Source of the DNA: Hordeum vulgare subsp. vulgare
Taxonomy: Eukaryota > Streptophyta > Magnoliopsida > Poales > Poaceae
Assembly: GCF_904849725.1 (NCBI RefSeq)
Contig: NC_058524.1
Span: forward strand, 546,223,763-546,287,762
Length of the DNA stretch: 64,000 nucleotides
Direction of reading: 5' to 3'
Positions 1 through 15,444 of the stretch are shown here, piece by piece (position 1 is the stretch's first letter; every line of letters starts with the position of its first letter). The notes under the pieces are model-generated. The model was not told where the DNA came from, did no database searches, and was given only the letters and a program-made list of their open reading frames with translations. The translations under genes were made by a program, and so were the position numbers.

Positions 1-3848
<3,848 letters not shown>

Positions 3849-4323
3849 TGTTCGTCCATGTAATCGAATAGACGGGCTCTAGTCCCGATAATTCAGATCT
3901 CCATATAATTGTATATATATGATCGCTTGTAAGATGAGTTAATCTTATATATATATATATGCATAATTATTTCTATTTAAATTATATGAAAACTAATTCC
4001 CGAACACCAAACGAGGCATCACGTTAATCTCCTGAACACCTAAACCCTAAAACCCTAAAACCCAAAAATAATTTCATTCAAAAAAAAAACCCCAAAACCA
4101 GCAAAATCTAAAAATCTTTAGTCCCGGTCCGTGTAACGAACCGGGACTAAAGGGCCTGCCCCTAGGGCGCTACGAGGCGCCCACGTGGAGCACCTTTAGT
4201 CCCGGCTTGTAAGAGGGCTGGGACGAAAGGTTAGGCCTTTAGTCCCGCCCCTTTAGTCCCGGTTGGTGAACCGGGACTAAAGCCCCTTACGGGCCGAGGC
4301 TAAAGGCCCCGTCCCCACTAGTG

Positions 4324-4829
4324 ACCTCTCCGTCACACGGAGTGAAAAATCTCAGTCTTGCTCCAAGCCAACCCAACACACACCTTCGGAGATACCTGTA
4401 AAGCACCTTTATAGTCATCCAGTAATGTTGCGACGTTTGATACACACAAGGTATTCCTCCGGTGTTCGGGAGTTGCATGATCTCATGATCATAGGAACAC
4501 ATACGTTGACATGCAGAAAAGAGTTGCAATAAACTGACACGATCATATGCTACGTTTATAGTTTGGGTCTTGTCCATCACATCATTCTCCTGATGATGTG
4601 ATCCCGTTATCAAGTGACAACACTTGTCTATGGCCAGGAAACCTTGACCATATTTGATCAACGAGCTAGTCAACTAGAGGCTCACTAGGAACAGTGTGTT
4701 GTCTATGTGTTCACACATGTATTTGAGTTTCCAATCAATACAATGTAGCATGGATAATAAACGATTATCATGAAAAAGGAAATATAATAATAATCAATTT
4801 ATTATTGCCTCTAGGGCATATTTCCAACA
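4324..4829 (-). repeat. Partial Copia LTR (Angela/BARE type), minus orientation
   Basis: The block matches, with divergence, the outer ~500 bp of the LTRs at 31309-32954 and 38242-40056. It shares the CTCCGTCACACGGAGTG stretch, the GTTGCGACGTTTGATACACA stretch and the terminal GCCTCTAGGGCAT...TTCCAACA. It ends in CA at 4829, so on the minus strand the LTR starts TGTTGGAAATATGCCC. The rest of the LTR is on the other side of the CACTA insertion, outside the window. The host sequence on its right is a LINE relic. Confidence 0.85.
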
Positions 4830-5320
4830 CTCTACACAGAGGACACATCCCATCGGATGGTCCGTGGCTCTTCAACACCTCGGTCCCGCATGGGATCCGG
4901 CCACGCATTAGCTGCCACAAGAATATACGTATCTTTAGCGGAAACTTGAATTCCCACAGGATATTCAGTTCGGTCGGTCCCGGAGTTGGCAAGATTGCCT
5001 CGTATAGAGATTTGATGGTGAACCGTCCATTAGGCTCAAGCCGCCAGTGAATAACATTGTCCTCCAGGGACGGAGAGTGTAAAGCCACACACTGCACTAA
5101 CTCGTCCCAAAGGTCCCGTTCAGCGGGGCCGAAGGACCTCCTGAAGGCGATACCCACTAGGTTGGGTAGCGCACCTACAATGGAGATGAATTATTGCGCA
5201 GATGGAGAAGAGCGGTTGGAAACGAGAGGCGAAGTCCTAGGGGCCGCACCATCTGTCTAGCCAAAATAAAGTGGAGTTTCCCCTCCCCACGTCAATGGAG
5301 GAGCCTATCTGCAGGACCGG
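4830..5320 (-). pseudogene. LINE reverse-transcriptase zinc-binding domain (zf-RVT) relic
   Basis: The minus-strand reading contains the hallmark order of the plant LINE C-terminal region. GSSIDVGRGNSTLFWLDRW (around 5250-5310) is followed in another frame by WRLEPNGRFTIKSLYEAI, then LNILWEFKFPLKIRIFLWQL and a CPLC cysteine pair near the left end. The reading frame changes at least once between these blocks, and the domain is cut at 4829 by the Copia LTR. No upstream endonuclease or polymerase domain is seen. It is dead DNA that served as an insertion site. Confidence 0.75.
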
Positions 5321-7119
5321 CAATAGTCGTACAACATTGGATTCGTATTCGAAAGAAGTTTTCAATGTTATAATTGGATTCGTATTCGAAAGAAGTTGTT
5401 TGCTTCGACCGTAGTCGTTCAAGTTGTTAAATTTATTATCAAATTTAGATCTTGAATAGCGCAAACGCACTACATTATAGAATGCAAGGAATACTTATGA
5501 TGGAGACAAATCAAAAGTAACATGAATTGTGCGCCGAATCACTATAGTGGACTGACAAGACAGAAATAGATGATGAGTTGTTCCCGTATATGGGTCTTTG
5601 TTAATTGTGTTCGTTTACAATGGTTCATTCTTTTTACGTTTTAAGTAATTTTTAATGTATGAAAAAAACATACAAATGTTTTAGAAGTAGCTCTTCTTTC
5701 AATATTAAAATATTCCATTTTTTAAATGTTTAAAATTAGCTCTTTGCAGTATTACATGGAAAAAGTGTCATGAAAAGTATGGTGCGTTATTTCAACATAT
5801 CCAACTATTTTTATACAACTATATCCGGGGGAGGCTTGGGCAGGACACGAATCGGCTAATGAAGTGACCAAGCTTGGGCTTCTAGAAAATTAGCTTTGCA
5901 CTCTGCCTGCATTTCTCCAGAATATAGATTGATCACCTGATTTGGGCTTCTAGATTGATACCAATCAGTCACTACTTAGTTTTATCCAGAGCAAAGGGAC
6001 AAAAACCTTGTGTAAGCAGTGATGGCTGGATACTTGATTCCATTAGCAACCGGACACAAACACTACATATATTTTGAAGGGGTGATGCTTCCCAAGCTGA
6101 TCTTAACTTCCAGGGGTTGCTTTCTAGGCTCCTGAAAAACCATTACTAACGGTTTTGTCTTTGTGATGAAGCTCTATAACCGTAAGGCCGTGATGGAATA
6201 TGAAAGCTACCCTAGGGCTCAAAGATCTTTTATTTATTTTGCGCGAAAGGCGTGGCCTCAAAGATGCATGGCTCCAACATGTCATTGACTATTATAAGGT
6301 AGGGGAAGATTAGACCATGGTAATAATAGTCTAGAGCTTTTTTGTGGTATTTCCTCTTAATCCCATGGTAGACTATTGTCGAGCTTTTCTCTTAATCGTC
6401 CCATGGTGTAGGATTATTGGTAGACTATTTGTAGATGGCTGCTAGCCATTTTTGTTTTGGTTTCACTTCCGAAGGACGGTTGTATTGCCAGTAATGAAAA
6501 ATCAGGGATTTAAAACCCCATTTATCAAAAAAGAAAAAAAAAAGGCACTTCTTGAGGACAGTGAAGCTGCATGCCCCACCAGGATTATACCCCCGGTGCT
6601 CACATATATAAGCACGTGTTAAAAACAAAGGTGTGCATGTATGGTTGTCTACACGTGATGGTGAAACTAAACATCTCTATACTCTGTAGCACGAGCGTTA
6701 ATCATGAAGATCAATAGGCCATGTGTTTTGCATTTTGCATCAGTATTCACAGACAGGAAGGAGGAACCTATTGAGGCTCTGCACCTTTGTCCTGATCAGT
6801 CCATTTGTTATTAATGTTTTACTGTAAGTAGGAGTACGACGCGTGCTCTACCTTTGCGGCTTTTGCCTACCCCAGATCGGTGCAAGTGATGGTGGATCGA
6901 TGCAGCCTTCATCCGGCCATCATCATGATCGTCCAAAAGTGGTGCTCATCAACAAACGTATTCATATGGGATTGCGTACGTGCTTCATGATACAATGAGC
7001 AAAGCAGCACAAGGCCGGCAAGTACGTCCACTACCACGATATTACCAGCCGTTTGTGGCCGGTGCGTCGGCTGAACCGTTGGGCCGGCCACAGGCGACCC
7101 GCGCGTACCGCTTTTTAGG
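5321..7119. other. Intergenic DNA, no gene recognised
   Basis: This AT-rich stretch holds no convincing coding sequence. Around 6468-6545 a segment ending in an A-rich tract resembles the 3' end of a plant LINE or other retroposon (a phrase like GTATTGCCAGTAATG, then A-rich sequence), but no LINE coding region is attached. 6840-7110 is moderately GC-rich without a recognisable product. Confidence 0.5.
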
Positions 7120-7545
7120 CATATAATTTTTTTTGTCTAAAATTGTTGTAATCAACGTTCATTTTTGCTACAACCGTTTTTTATTTGCTACATTTGTCCA
7201 GTAAAAAAGCTGCATATACGTTTGGTTGCAACTCCAGTTCGTCGAATTTTTCGTTACAATCGATGTTTTTACTTTTGCTACAACCATATTAATTTTTGCT
7301 ACAATCAGCATCTTTTATGCTGCAACCGTTCAGTAAAAAAGTTGCATCCACGTTCGTGAAAGTTGTAACCCGAGTTCACCGGATTGTTTTGCTACAACCT
7401 TTTTTTTTGTTACCACGCATCAATAGCGTCTTTTTTTTTATGATAACATTGATATTTTTCTGCTACAACCATATGAAAATTTGTTGCATCGTGATTAAAA
7501 TTTGCTGCATTGAGAAATATTTGTTGCATGGATAGATCTAACGGT
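7120..7545 (+). repeat. Degenerate short-motif repeat block (TTTGCTACAACC)
   Basis: About ten imperfect copies of a motif like TTTTGCTACAACC or TTTGTTGCATC occur at irregular 25-60 bp spacing, mixed with a phrase like AGTAAAAAAGTTGCATCCACG that occurs twice (around 7200 and 7330). The block is flanked on both sides by very GC-rich sequence with GGCCGGCC palindromes (7081 and 7585-7612). This pattern resembles the interior of some non-autonomous DNA transposons in Triticeae, but I see no clear terminal inverted repeats or target duplication. Confidence 0.5.
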
Positions 7546-7559
7546 GCGGACGCGCGGCG

Positions 7560-8345
7560 GTTGGAGGATCATGCGGTCCGCGCGCGGCCGGCCGAAAGTT
7601 TCGGCCGGCCCGCCAGCGCAGAGCACTGCCCATTACCAGCGCAAATAAACTATATACTCCATCTACCGGCATGAATTCACTAATTAAGAGCATCTACCGA
7701 CGGACGACTCGATTAGTGATTGGTTAGTTTTGCCCAACCTAACTCCGATCCGTCCCCTGTCGCCCGACGTCGCAGTACGGACGTCGAAGTCGGGCCCTCC
7801 CACACCGCGTCATTAGCTTGCTCCGCTCGCCACACGCGCTCCTACCCCTCCAGCGTCTTCTCACGGGCAACAATGGATGCTCGTGCATCGCCGGAGCCAC
7901 AGACGCGGACACCCTGATTAGAGGCGCTTCGCCCACCGGCGAGTGGCAGCGGGTTAGGGAACGGGCGACGACGTCAGAGGCGAACACATCTTCTTCCTGC
8001 TATCGACACGTCCGATCAAGAGGAGCAACTCCTCGAGTTGTCCTACCTCGCTCACTGATGACGACGGACACGGACGCCCGCCGCCTACGCTGCAAGAAAA
8101 AGCGAAGGTGCTCTGTCTCAACATCGAGCAATCGGAGCACGAGCGGCATCGAAAGTTCTTTGGCTGGAGAAGAAGCAAAACAGTGTCATCCAGAGGATGG
8201 CCGCCTTTTTCGACTCCTCATCTGTTGACTCCAATGTCACCAACGGTTCCGGTGACCCCCCCCCCCCCCCTCCACTAAAGGTTACACGGAGGGCTACATA
8301 TACTCCGGTGACCGCAAAATGGCAAAGGCCCGACGAGGAAGTGGT
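7560..8345 (+). other. GC-rich block, possible decayed gene or element ORF
   Basis: The composition is like a grass exon (high GC, many CG dinucleotides), and open frames of 65-136 codons exist in several phases, but none continues and none is recognised. A 15-16-nt C run near 8255-8272 breaks any frame across it. It may be a relic of a host gene or of a transposon ORF. I do not assign a function. Confidence 0.3.
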
Positions 8346-8984
8346 GAACTCTAGTTAGTTTAGTTCAAATGGTTTGCTGGCAATCAACTCTGGATTTTAG
8401 TCAAGATCAATTATGATGTTCATGCGCACATGGAATTCAGTTGATGTATGTTTGTTCATTCCTATTTTCTATGATAATCTAGTTGTTTCTTTCACATTGC
8501 ATGGATATACTGGATTTAGGGGGGCGGTATGAGGAGGTACATGTTGTGGACATGCACTTAAGGATTGACCGTTCACTGTTTCGGGACGTGCCCAAACATG
8601 TCCGCATAGTTAGGGGGCGGATTAGCTAAGTCTTGTTGTAGACGCTCTAATGTTGCATATTCTAAAAGTATCACTACCTATGATCTAAATTAAATGATGC
8701 ATCCTCTATACCAATATCTGAATTAAAGGACGTAGCCTTTATACAGTGTAATAGATGGTATAGGGAATGCGTCTTTAGTTTGGATCAGAGGGAGTGCTAT
8801 TATGTTTGGAGTTTGATATTACATCCTTCGGCGGGGCAAGCAACACTGTGTGTCGCATGAAGAATCTGGATGGTCTCGTTCTTGTGGACCTTGTGAGATT
8901 CGGTCGCGCTCCACGCATTTGTTGGCCTTGGATACAATGGACGGACCCTGAAAGGCCATCGGTGGGCGCTGATCTGTCATGCGA
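8346..8984. other. Intergenic DNA, nothing recognised
   Basis: No coding, RNA or transposon signature is seen here. 8640-8795 is AT-rich and looks like worn MITE-type sequence, without terminal repeats that I could pair. Confidence 0.4.
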
Positions 8985-9560
8985 CTAGGGTGATTTGGAT
9001 CACTTTCAAGCCTGGACCGTCATATTGCTGGAAGATGAACATAAAACTCTTTTCTGGCATGACAATAGGAGCAACATGGGACCTCTAAAGCTTATTCCAC
9101 CTACGCTTTTCAAGATCGCTTCAAGAAAGAACATGACTGTGCAGAATCAGTTAACAAATAAAATATGGACTAAGTCGGTGGCTAGCCTCCAAATTTTGCA
9201 ATAGCTAGGCGAATTTGTGACTCTTTGGTAGTGCGTCAGTCAGACTACCCTGTTGCCAATCCAAGAGGACAATATTTCTTGGAACTTAACCCCTAATCGA
9301 GCTTACTCCTCTGCATCGACCTACGCGGCATAATTCTTCGACTTCCACCCGAGGTTTGACTCTTCTAATGTCTGGTTCGCTCATGTGAGCCTAGGTGCGA
9401 ATTCTTCATGTGGCTTCCCCTCTATGGTAAAATCCTCGCCATGAACATGCTGGCTCTACAAGGTTGGCCACATGACCAAAGGTGTCTACTATGCCTTCAG
9501 AGAGCAAGAAACTATGATCCACCTTTGCAACAATTGTTCTTACTCCCCCATGATTTGGAA
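8985..9560 (+). pseudogene. LINE zf-RVT domain relic (plus strand)
   Basis: The plus-strand reading resembles the C-terminal part of a non-LTR retrotransposon polymerase protein. It begins with HKTLFWHDNRSNMGPL (after about 9030), the usual phrase with a conserved FWxDNW core. It is followed by an aromatic-rich block with IQEDNISWNL, and by a region MLALQGWPHDQRCLLC with the start of the zinc-binding cysteines. Frames change at least twice and stops occur, so it is non-functional. It belongs to a different copy from the minus-strand relic at 4830-5320. The nucleic-acid-binding role is inferred from the family only. Confidence 0.6.
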
Positions 9561-10277
9561 CCACGTGAACACAGGGACAAACGGTTTCGAACTACCTTCC
9601 TGAACCAGGAACCATGGTTGACTGGTGGGACAAGATGTTTAAAAACGAGCCAAAACAGGTGCGCTCACGTCGCAGCGGGAGGATCATCTATACCTTATGG
9701 TCTATCTGAAAAGGAAAAAACATGTGCATTTTCACATGACAACGCTTGATTTACCGAGTGGTGGCTATGTTGGCCTTCAAGGCAATCAAACACCATGATT
9801 TGGCATCTGCCGGGGCCATGACATCCGTTTTTCCACTTCCTGTGTTTATGCGGTTCTATCATAATTTTTAAAAACGTGCGCCCCTCCATACATCGTGATT
9901 TTCGCTCTCCTCCCATAAGAAAGGCAAATGCTTCTGCTGGTTCATAAAAATAATGGATTTTAAGAAATTGCAATGTGCGTCTTCACGTCTGGAAACTACG
10001 CACACGTAAGCAAGGCGTAGTAGACGATATGGTCCAGGTGGACCAAGATTAGGATGGTCATCCATCCTGATCTAGTCATATCTTGCTAGGCCAAAGCGCA
10101 AGAAGACAAACCGATGATGGAGCCAGGACCAAATTTAACTAATTTAATTAGGTCAGCCACGATAAAAAAAAGGACGCACACCACGCATGCCATTCCGATG
10201 GAGTCGTTGTCGATGGCGGCAGGTGCCGCTTTGGTATTTCTACGACTCACTCGTTATTTGTAGGGCCGGTTGGGACA
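9561..10277. other. Intergenic DNA, nothing recognised
   Basis: Short open frames occur on both strands but none has a recognisable domain. No terminal repeats were found. Confidence 0.4.
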
Positions 10278-10279
10278 TA

Positions 10280-10552
10280 CTTCCTCCGTTCCTAAATATT
10301 CCTCCGTCCGAAAATACTTGTTCTAAAAATGTACAAAATGAATGTATCTAAAACTAAAATAAGTATAGAAACATCTATTTCTAAGACAAGTATTTTTGGA
10401 CGGAGGGAGTATAAGTCTTTCTAGAGATTACGCTAGTAGACTACATACGGATGTATATAGACATATTTTAGAGTATAGATTCACTTATTTTGCTTTGTAT
10501 GTAGACTCCTAGTGAAATATCTTAAAAGACTTATATTTAGGAACGGAGGAAA
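10280..10552. mobile_element. Stowaway MITE carrying a second, nested Stowaway MITE
   Basis: The outer element starts CTTCCTCCGTTCCTAAATA and ends TATTTAGGAACGGAGGAAA, flanked by TA at 10278-10279 and 10553-10554. Inside its left arm sits an inner element, 10299-10409, with ends TTCCTCCGTCCGAAAATAC and GTATTTTTGGACGGAGGGAG, also flanked by TA (10297-10298, 10410-10411). Removing the inner element rejoins the left arm (CCTAAATA, then TAAGTCTTT). The outer interior carries the usual GACTACATACGGA / TTGTATGTAGACTCC fold-back pairing. Both are non-coding Tc1/Mariner-derived elements. Confidence 0.92.
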
Positions 10553-11026
10553 TAAAAAAGATTTGATTCTATATTTTTTTGACACGATTTGATTATATAT
10601 TTATGTGTATATATATCTAAAGAAAAGTCAAGTTCCTTCGTCTTAAAATAACTGATGTAATTTTATACTAGCTTTAATATAAAGTTATACTATTAAACTT
10701 GAAACACTTATATTTTAAAATAAAAGAAGTACATTTTATTTGTTTTCCTGCTTGGCAGAAGAGAAACTGAGCGCGATGTCGTTTCGGTCGGGAGACAGGA
10801 AAATAAAAGGTGTGGACTATGGTTGCTCGGAAAGAGGAGCCAATCGTCGAAGTAGGAATGGATGGTACGTGAAGATGTCGATGCACTAACCAAATATGCT
10901 GGTTCTTCTTCTGGTATTTCAGGGATAGGTCGTGTGTCAATTGTGTGGCAGAATGATAAGTATATTCTTATACTACATTTGAGTGCTCAAGATCAGTCTT
11001 GTCTGTCTGTATGGCAACCATTTTTT

Positions 11027-11028
<2 letters not shown>

Positions 11029-11059
<31 letters not shown>
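11029..11059 (+). repeat. 31-nt poly(G) tract after a T8 run
   Basis: Eight T are followed by 31 consecutive G. The tract is long enough for several stacked G-quadruplexes and is prone to polymerase slippage, so its true length is uncertain. No coding context is seen. Confidence 0.95.
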
Positions 11060-11061
<2 letters not shown>

Positions 11062-11151
11062 GGATCCGACTATGTTTTCTTGCTGTTTCGAATTTTGACC
11101 TTTATCTGTGTGGATACCTCGTTAAAGTCGCTCATACACCTTCCACATATA

Positions 11152-11617
11152 CTCCCTCTGTCCGATAATAAGTGTACTTTTTTCTTTTCTATCGGTCAAA
11201 CTAATTAAACTTTGACTAACTTTATTACTACCTTCGTCATAGTTTATAAGGCGCGCGCGTGAACCTAGATCGTCAATTTAACTTATATAAGATACGTTGT
11301 TTAATATAAAAATTATATCATTAAAAAATAGAACATCTAAAGTTTTTAATGATATATTTTTTATAATATATGTTTATCAATAAGTTGATCAATTAACGAT
11401 CTAGATAAACGTGCCGGACTTATAAACTGAGATGAAGAAAGTAAAAAAAGTGCTAGCATTTATGATACCAATCAATAGATTTGTCTTTACATGAAGTTTC
11501 TAAATATATCATTTTCATGTCATATATGTCGCTCCTATTTTCTATAAAATTGATCAAAATTTAAAAAGTTTGACTAAATGTAAATCTATATGTACACTTA
11601 TTTGTGGACGGAGGAAG
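11152..11617. mobile_element. Stowaway MITE with nested MITE
   Basis: The outer ends are CTCCCTCTGTCCGATAATAA and CACTTATTTGTGGACGGAGGAAG, with TA at 11150-11151 and 11618-11619. The inner element at 11228-11441 has ends CTACCTTCGTCATAGTTTAT and ATAAACTGAGATGAAGAAAG, again flanked by TA (11226-11227, 11442-11443). The two belong to different Stowaway subfamilies because their arms differ. Confidence 0.88.
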
Positions 11618-11627
11618 TACCATTAGA

Positions 11628-12560
11628 CTGGTCATAGTGGGGAGTAACATATAGTATTATCATGCATATGATACTATTGTATGATAGTACTACCTTTATA
11701 GTGCATAGCATCATAAACTAGTATCATATGTGGTCTTATTTATTGTCATGCATGACACAAAGTAGCAGTGCATTTAACATGTTATGGTATCTACCTATGT
11801 TACTCTAACTCTCTCTCTCTCTCGTCTTTAATTATGTGCCACATCAGCATGTTTGCTAGTCCCAAGTATATGATACTACCTTAGGCTAGTCGTAATGGGA
11901 GTATCATAAGTACTCCCTCCGTTCGGAAATACTTGTCCTAAAAATGGATATAATAGATGTATCTATAACTAAAATAATTCTATATACATTCATTTTTAGG
12001 ACAGGTATTTCCGGACGGAGGGAGTAGTATCATGCATGTCAACTAGGCATATTTGATGAGGTGGCATGAAATTAAATGAGGAAAAAGAGGTTTGGTTATC
12101 ATATCATGATACCGTATCATATTAAATATTGTGCTACTATGTGTCATGTATGACAATAAATGAATTGTTCTATGATACTACTCCCTCCGTATCGGTTTAT
12201 AAGTCATCTTATGTTGTGCACCGCAACCAAGACAGAGAGGAAAACAAGAGAAATTAATGTTAACTTGTTAATTAACACCATTGCATGCAATGAACTGATC
12301 ACTGCATGTCGTGCTAGTTAGTCCCAAGTCATTAAAAACATACACGCCCCACGTCTCTTATTGGTTGATTTCTTTATTCAAGTCAAAAAACAAGAAATAA
12401 GGTAAAAGTTAATGCATCGTGCCTTAGTATTTTGGGATTATTTAGTTTTTGTAAGATGGCCTATAAACGAGACGGAGAAAGTAGCACATATGCTATGTAT
12501 TATGGATGTAGTATCATACACTAGTATCATATGCATGATACTAATATATGGTACTTCCCA
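11628..12560. mobile_element. MITE cluster (GGTCATAGTGGGGAGTA type) with two Stowaway insertions
   Basis: Two adjoining units share the phrases TGGTCATAGTGGGGAGTA / CTAGTCGTAATGGGAGTA and internal TAGTATCATATGCATGATACTA palindromes, ending at about 12560 with TACTTCCCATTAC. The second unit is split by two Stowaway elements. One is at 11913-12024 (ends CTCCCTCCGTTCGGAAATAC and TATTTCCGGACGGAGGGAG, TA on both sides). The other is at 12181-12481 (ends CTCCCTCCGTATCGGTTTAT and TATAAACGAGACGGAGAAAG, TA on both sides). The superfamily of the outer units is not certain; their fold-back structure and short size argue for non-autonomous MITEs. A CT microsatellite lies at 11808-11823. Confidence 0.75.
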
Positions 12561-12599
12561 TTACAATTGTCAGTTACCAATTTGACTTCCATATTTCAA

Positions 12600-13280
12600 A
12601 CCACGCAAGACGTGGTCCACCTGCCGCCATGGAGCAAACCACCGAGCCGGTGCCGTCCAACGCAGGTCACCACCTACGTCGCCGTCCGCCGGTCCCCGGA
12701 GCGTAGGAGAGGACGCGACGCGAGACGCCGGAGTATAAATCCCACAACCCGACGTGTGGCAACGCGCGGTGAAAGTAAAAAAGAAAAGAAAAAAACAACA
12801 GCTCCGTCGCCCGGCTCGTCATCACGTCCGGTCCCGTCGCGTCGCGCCGAGGGAAACCGAGCAAAACAGAGGGCGACGCGAGACGTGTGTGCGGTGCGGT
12901 GCGGTGCGGCGCGGCCGGGTGCCCACGCGCGTCCACTCTCGCCTAGTGCGTGGCACGTCACCCTTTTTTCAGGTCGCCACCAGGTGGGCCACCCCCGGGG
13001 CCGCGACACCTGGACCCCGCCACTGGGCGCCCTGTCAAGTGTCTAGTGAGAAGCGCACTCGCATATCACCCTCCTCGCCGGCGGCACGTCAGCGGGCAGG
13101 TCGCACGTCGTGCTGGCTGGCTAGTCCATCTCATTGTGGTGGCTGGGACGGTGGGGCCTGGTCGGGGTTTCGTGCGGGCCCGCCGTGAGATCGTTCGGGT
13201 TGCTTGGGACGGGTAGGCTAGGCGGGCGTAGCTAAACGTGCGCGCGGGTCCCTCGCTTGGTCCGAGGGCGGATCCTTTGT
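12600..13280. other. GC-rich island with a TATA-like motif, no gene recognised
   Basis: The block is abruptly GC-rich and CG-rich compared with both flanks. It contains AGTATAAATCCC at about 12731, a CGTGGCACGTCA-like element near 12950, and a GCGGT tandem stretch at 12892-12910. Open frames of up to 171 codons exist on both strands, as expected from composition alone, and none looks like a known protein. It may be a promoter/5' exon relic of a moved gene or a transposon-borne fragment. Confidence 0.35.
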
Positions 13281-13716
13281 GGGAACATGTTGCAACACTC
13301 GCTCGGCCAACAAATCAATTCCGTGGTTGGATGGTTTAAAAGGAGTATGATATCCTATATCTATTAAGTTCAAGTGTCAGACTTAATATTGATGCTTTTA
13401 TTTTTTTTGAATTTATTGCAGGTCTTTCAGGATGTGCTTTTCAGTGGAAGGAGATGTTCCTGTCGACAACGAAGACGTGATGGATAGGATGTGCGTGCGT
13501 GCATTCATAGGGATGAGTGTACGCTCGTGTATGTGAGCGACTTAGATTCTACTCTGCTAAAAAAACTCGCTCGGCCAGGGATTGTCGTTGGGTAAGTAAA
13601 ATATCATTGAATAAAAAACAAATGCTACTATAAACAGTTTGTGATTCGGCCGTGGATTTTAAGAACTTTTTTTCAACTGCTTGGAGAGTTGATACCTTTA
13701 CGAATTTTACTATGTG

Positions 13717-13871
13717 CTCTCTCTGTTACTAAATATAAGTTTTTTTAAAGTTGTTTAAAAGATTACATACTACTGTATATGAACATGTTTTAAAATATAG
13801 ATTTTTTTTATATTTTGTATGTAACTTCTGGTTAAATCTCTAGAAAGACTTATATTTAGAAACGAAGGAAG
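13717..13871. mobile_element. Stowaway MITE
   Basis: The ends are CTCTCTCTGTTACTAAATAT and ATATTTAGAAACGAAGGAAG. The right side has TA at 13872-13873; the left flank reads TG, so the duplication is worn. The arms share the AGTTTTTTTAAAG / CTAGAAAGACTT pairing typical of this subfamily. Confidence 0.75.
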
Positions 13872-13969
13872 TACTCACTATTATAAGATGTTGTAACTTT
13901 TTCCTTAATTGGGTTGTACAGAAACACGTTTTTATGTGTTTGTTAACTCATTTCAGGTTTATATATAGT

Positions 13970-14286
13970 TTTCATTCATTCATAAATATTATTCTTTAGA
14001 AAGATTCAATTAGAGACTACGTATGAAATAAAATAAACAAAATTATATTCTAAAATATGTCTAAATACATTCATATGTACTCCCTCAGTTCCTAAATATA
14101 AGACCTTTTAGACTTCCACTACGAACTAGATACGAATGTACATAGACATATGTTAGAGTATAGATTCAGTCATTTTGCTTCGTATGTAGTCCATAGTGTA
14201 ATCTCTAAAAGGTCTTATATTTAGAAATGGAGGGAGTAATCCATAGTGAAACATTTTAAAAGACTTATATTTATGAACGGAGGAAG
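13970..14286. mobile_element. Stowaway MITE interrupted by another Stowaway MITE
   Basis: An inner element at 14080-14236 has ends CTCCCTCAGTTCCTAAATAT and ATATTTAGAAATGGAGGGAG with TA on both sides. It splits an older element whose right end is TTATATTTATGAACGGAGGAAG (to 14286, then TA). The older element's left arm, near 13970-13990 (TTCATAAATATTATTCTTTAG), is strongly degraded, so its start is approximate. Confidence 0.75.
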
Positions 14287-14289
14287 TAC

Positions 14290-15440
14290 ATGTTAAAATG
14301 TCCAAAACATCTTATGATAGATAACGAAGGAGTACATCATTTGATACGTAGGATAAATCATATACCAATATTTCGAAGGATTTATTTGCATTATAGTTTC
14401 TATGAAATGTTTTATCGACTGAAACCTTCTAAAAATATTTTCTTCTGTTTTCCTGTATATACTCAATCAGATAAACTCTATCACAACCACAACCCTAGAG
14501 GAGTCAAGTAAGTGGGCACGCCATAATAATCATATATTAATCTGCCCTATTTTTGCATTTTCATCCTAAGAATCAAAGATGCCCCAAAACCTTATAAATT
14601 ATAAAATTATTAATGTCTCAATATTTTGTTGTCGACTTATAAATATACGCCACTGGGGCGTTAACAATAAAATTGCAATAAATGTGCATATATATTCACA
14701 AAATGGTTCTGAAGAATTTAATGTGGTTTTCATCCGCATCTTACCTATCTAGTCAATTCAACTGGTTTGTTTTTTTATGACCTGATGAGATCTGCATGAG
14801 TACAACCCACCCATTAAGACTATAATAATGGTCGAGTTTTGATAGTTTGAATTTGTAGGCACAACTATTTCTACGGCATGAAGCCGAGATGGCAATATTT
14901 CTACCTATCTTTCCCTCGCTAACCTTAAGGAGTGCTTCCCCTTTAACACTCGTAAAACAGGGGCATGTAATATATTGTTAGATGCCAACATCTCGAGTAG
15001 CATAAACTAACAATAATTTGAATCTTAGTTTAGTGCACTAATTGCAGCATGATTGACTGTTCGTGTACCTTGAAATACTAATCTACAAATGGAACATCAA
15101 CCTCACATGACTAGTACATGCTTCCAGCCATAAACAAAAAACATAACATCTCCCAATGTCTCACCTGGTGTAGTAGCATGTGGGTGAAGTACCGTTATAT
15201 GACCCAAAACGGCTAAAGTTCTAGCCAAGTGTGGTGGCGCACAGAAGCATGCAGAACTACCTCTTGCATGTAACATCCACATTTAGAAACCGACCCCTCT
15301 GAATAAATCCACCCAATAAATGTTTATGGGCATTTGTTTAATTCCTGCCAAAAATTACTACACCCTGACCTGCACTCCACATCAATGCTGAACTCATCTC
15401 TCGTCCATTTTCACTACAGTATTATTTTTTGCTGTCACAT
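14290..15440. other. AT-rich intergenic DNA, nothing recognised
   Basis: No coding sequence, RNA gene or paired terminal repeats were recognised in this 1.15-kb stretch. Confidence 0.4.
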
Positions 15441-15444
15441 TTAG

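Noticed and set aside
12531..13216. Overlapping ORFs of 88-171 codons on both strands
   Set aside because: They result from high GC content; the products are arginine/proline-rich with no family resemblance, and no gene model with splice sites fits.
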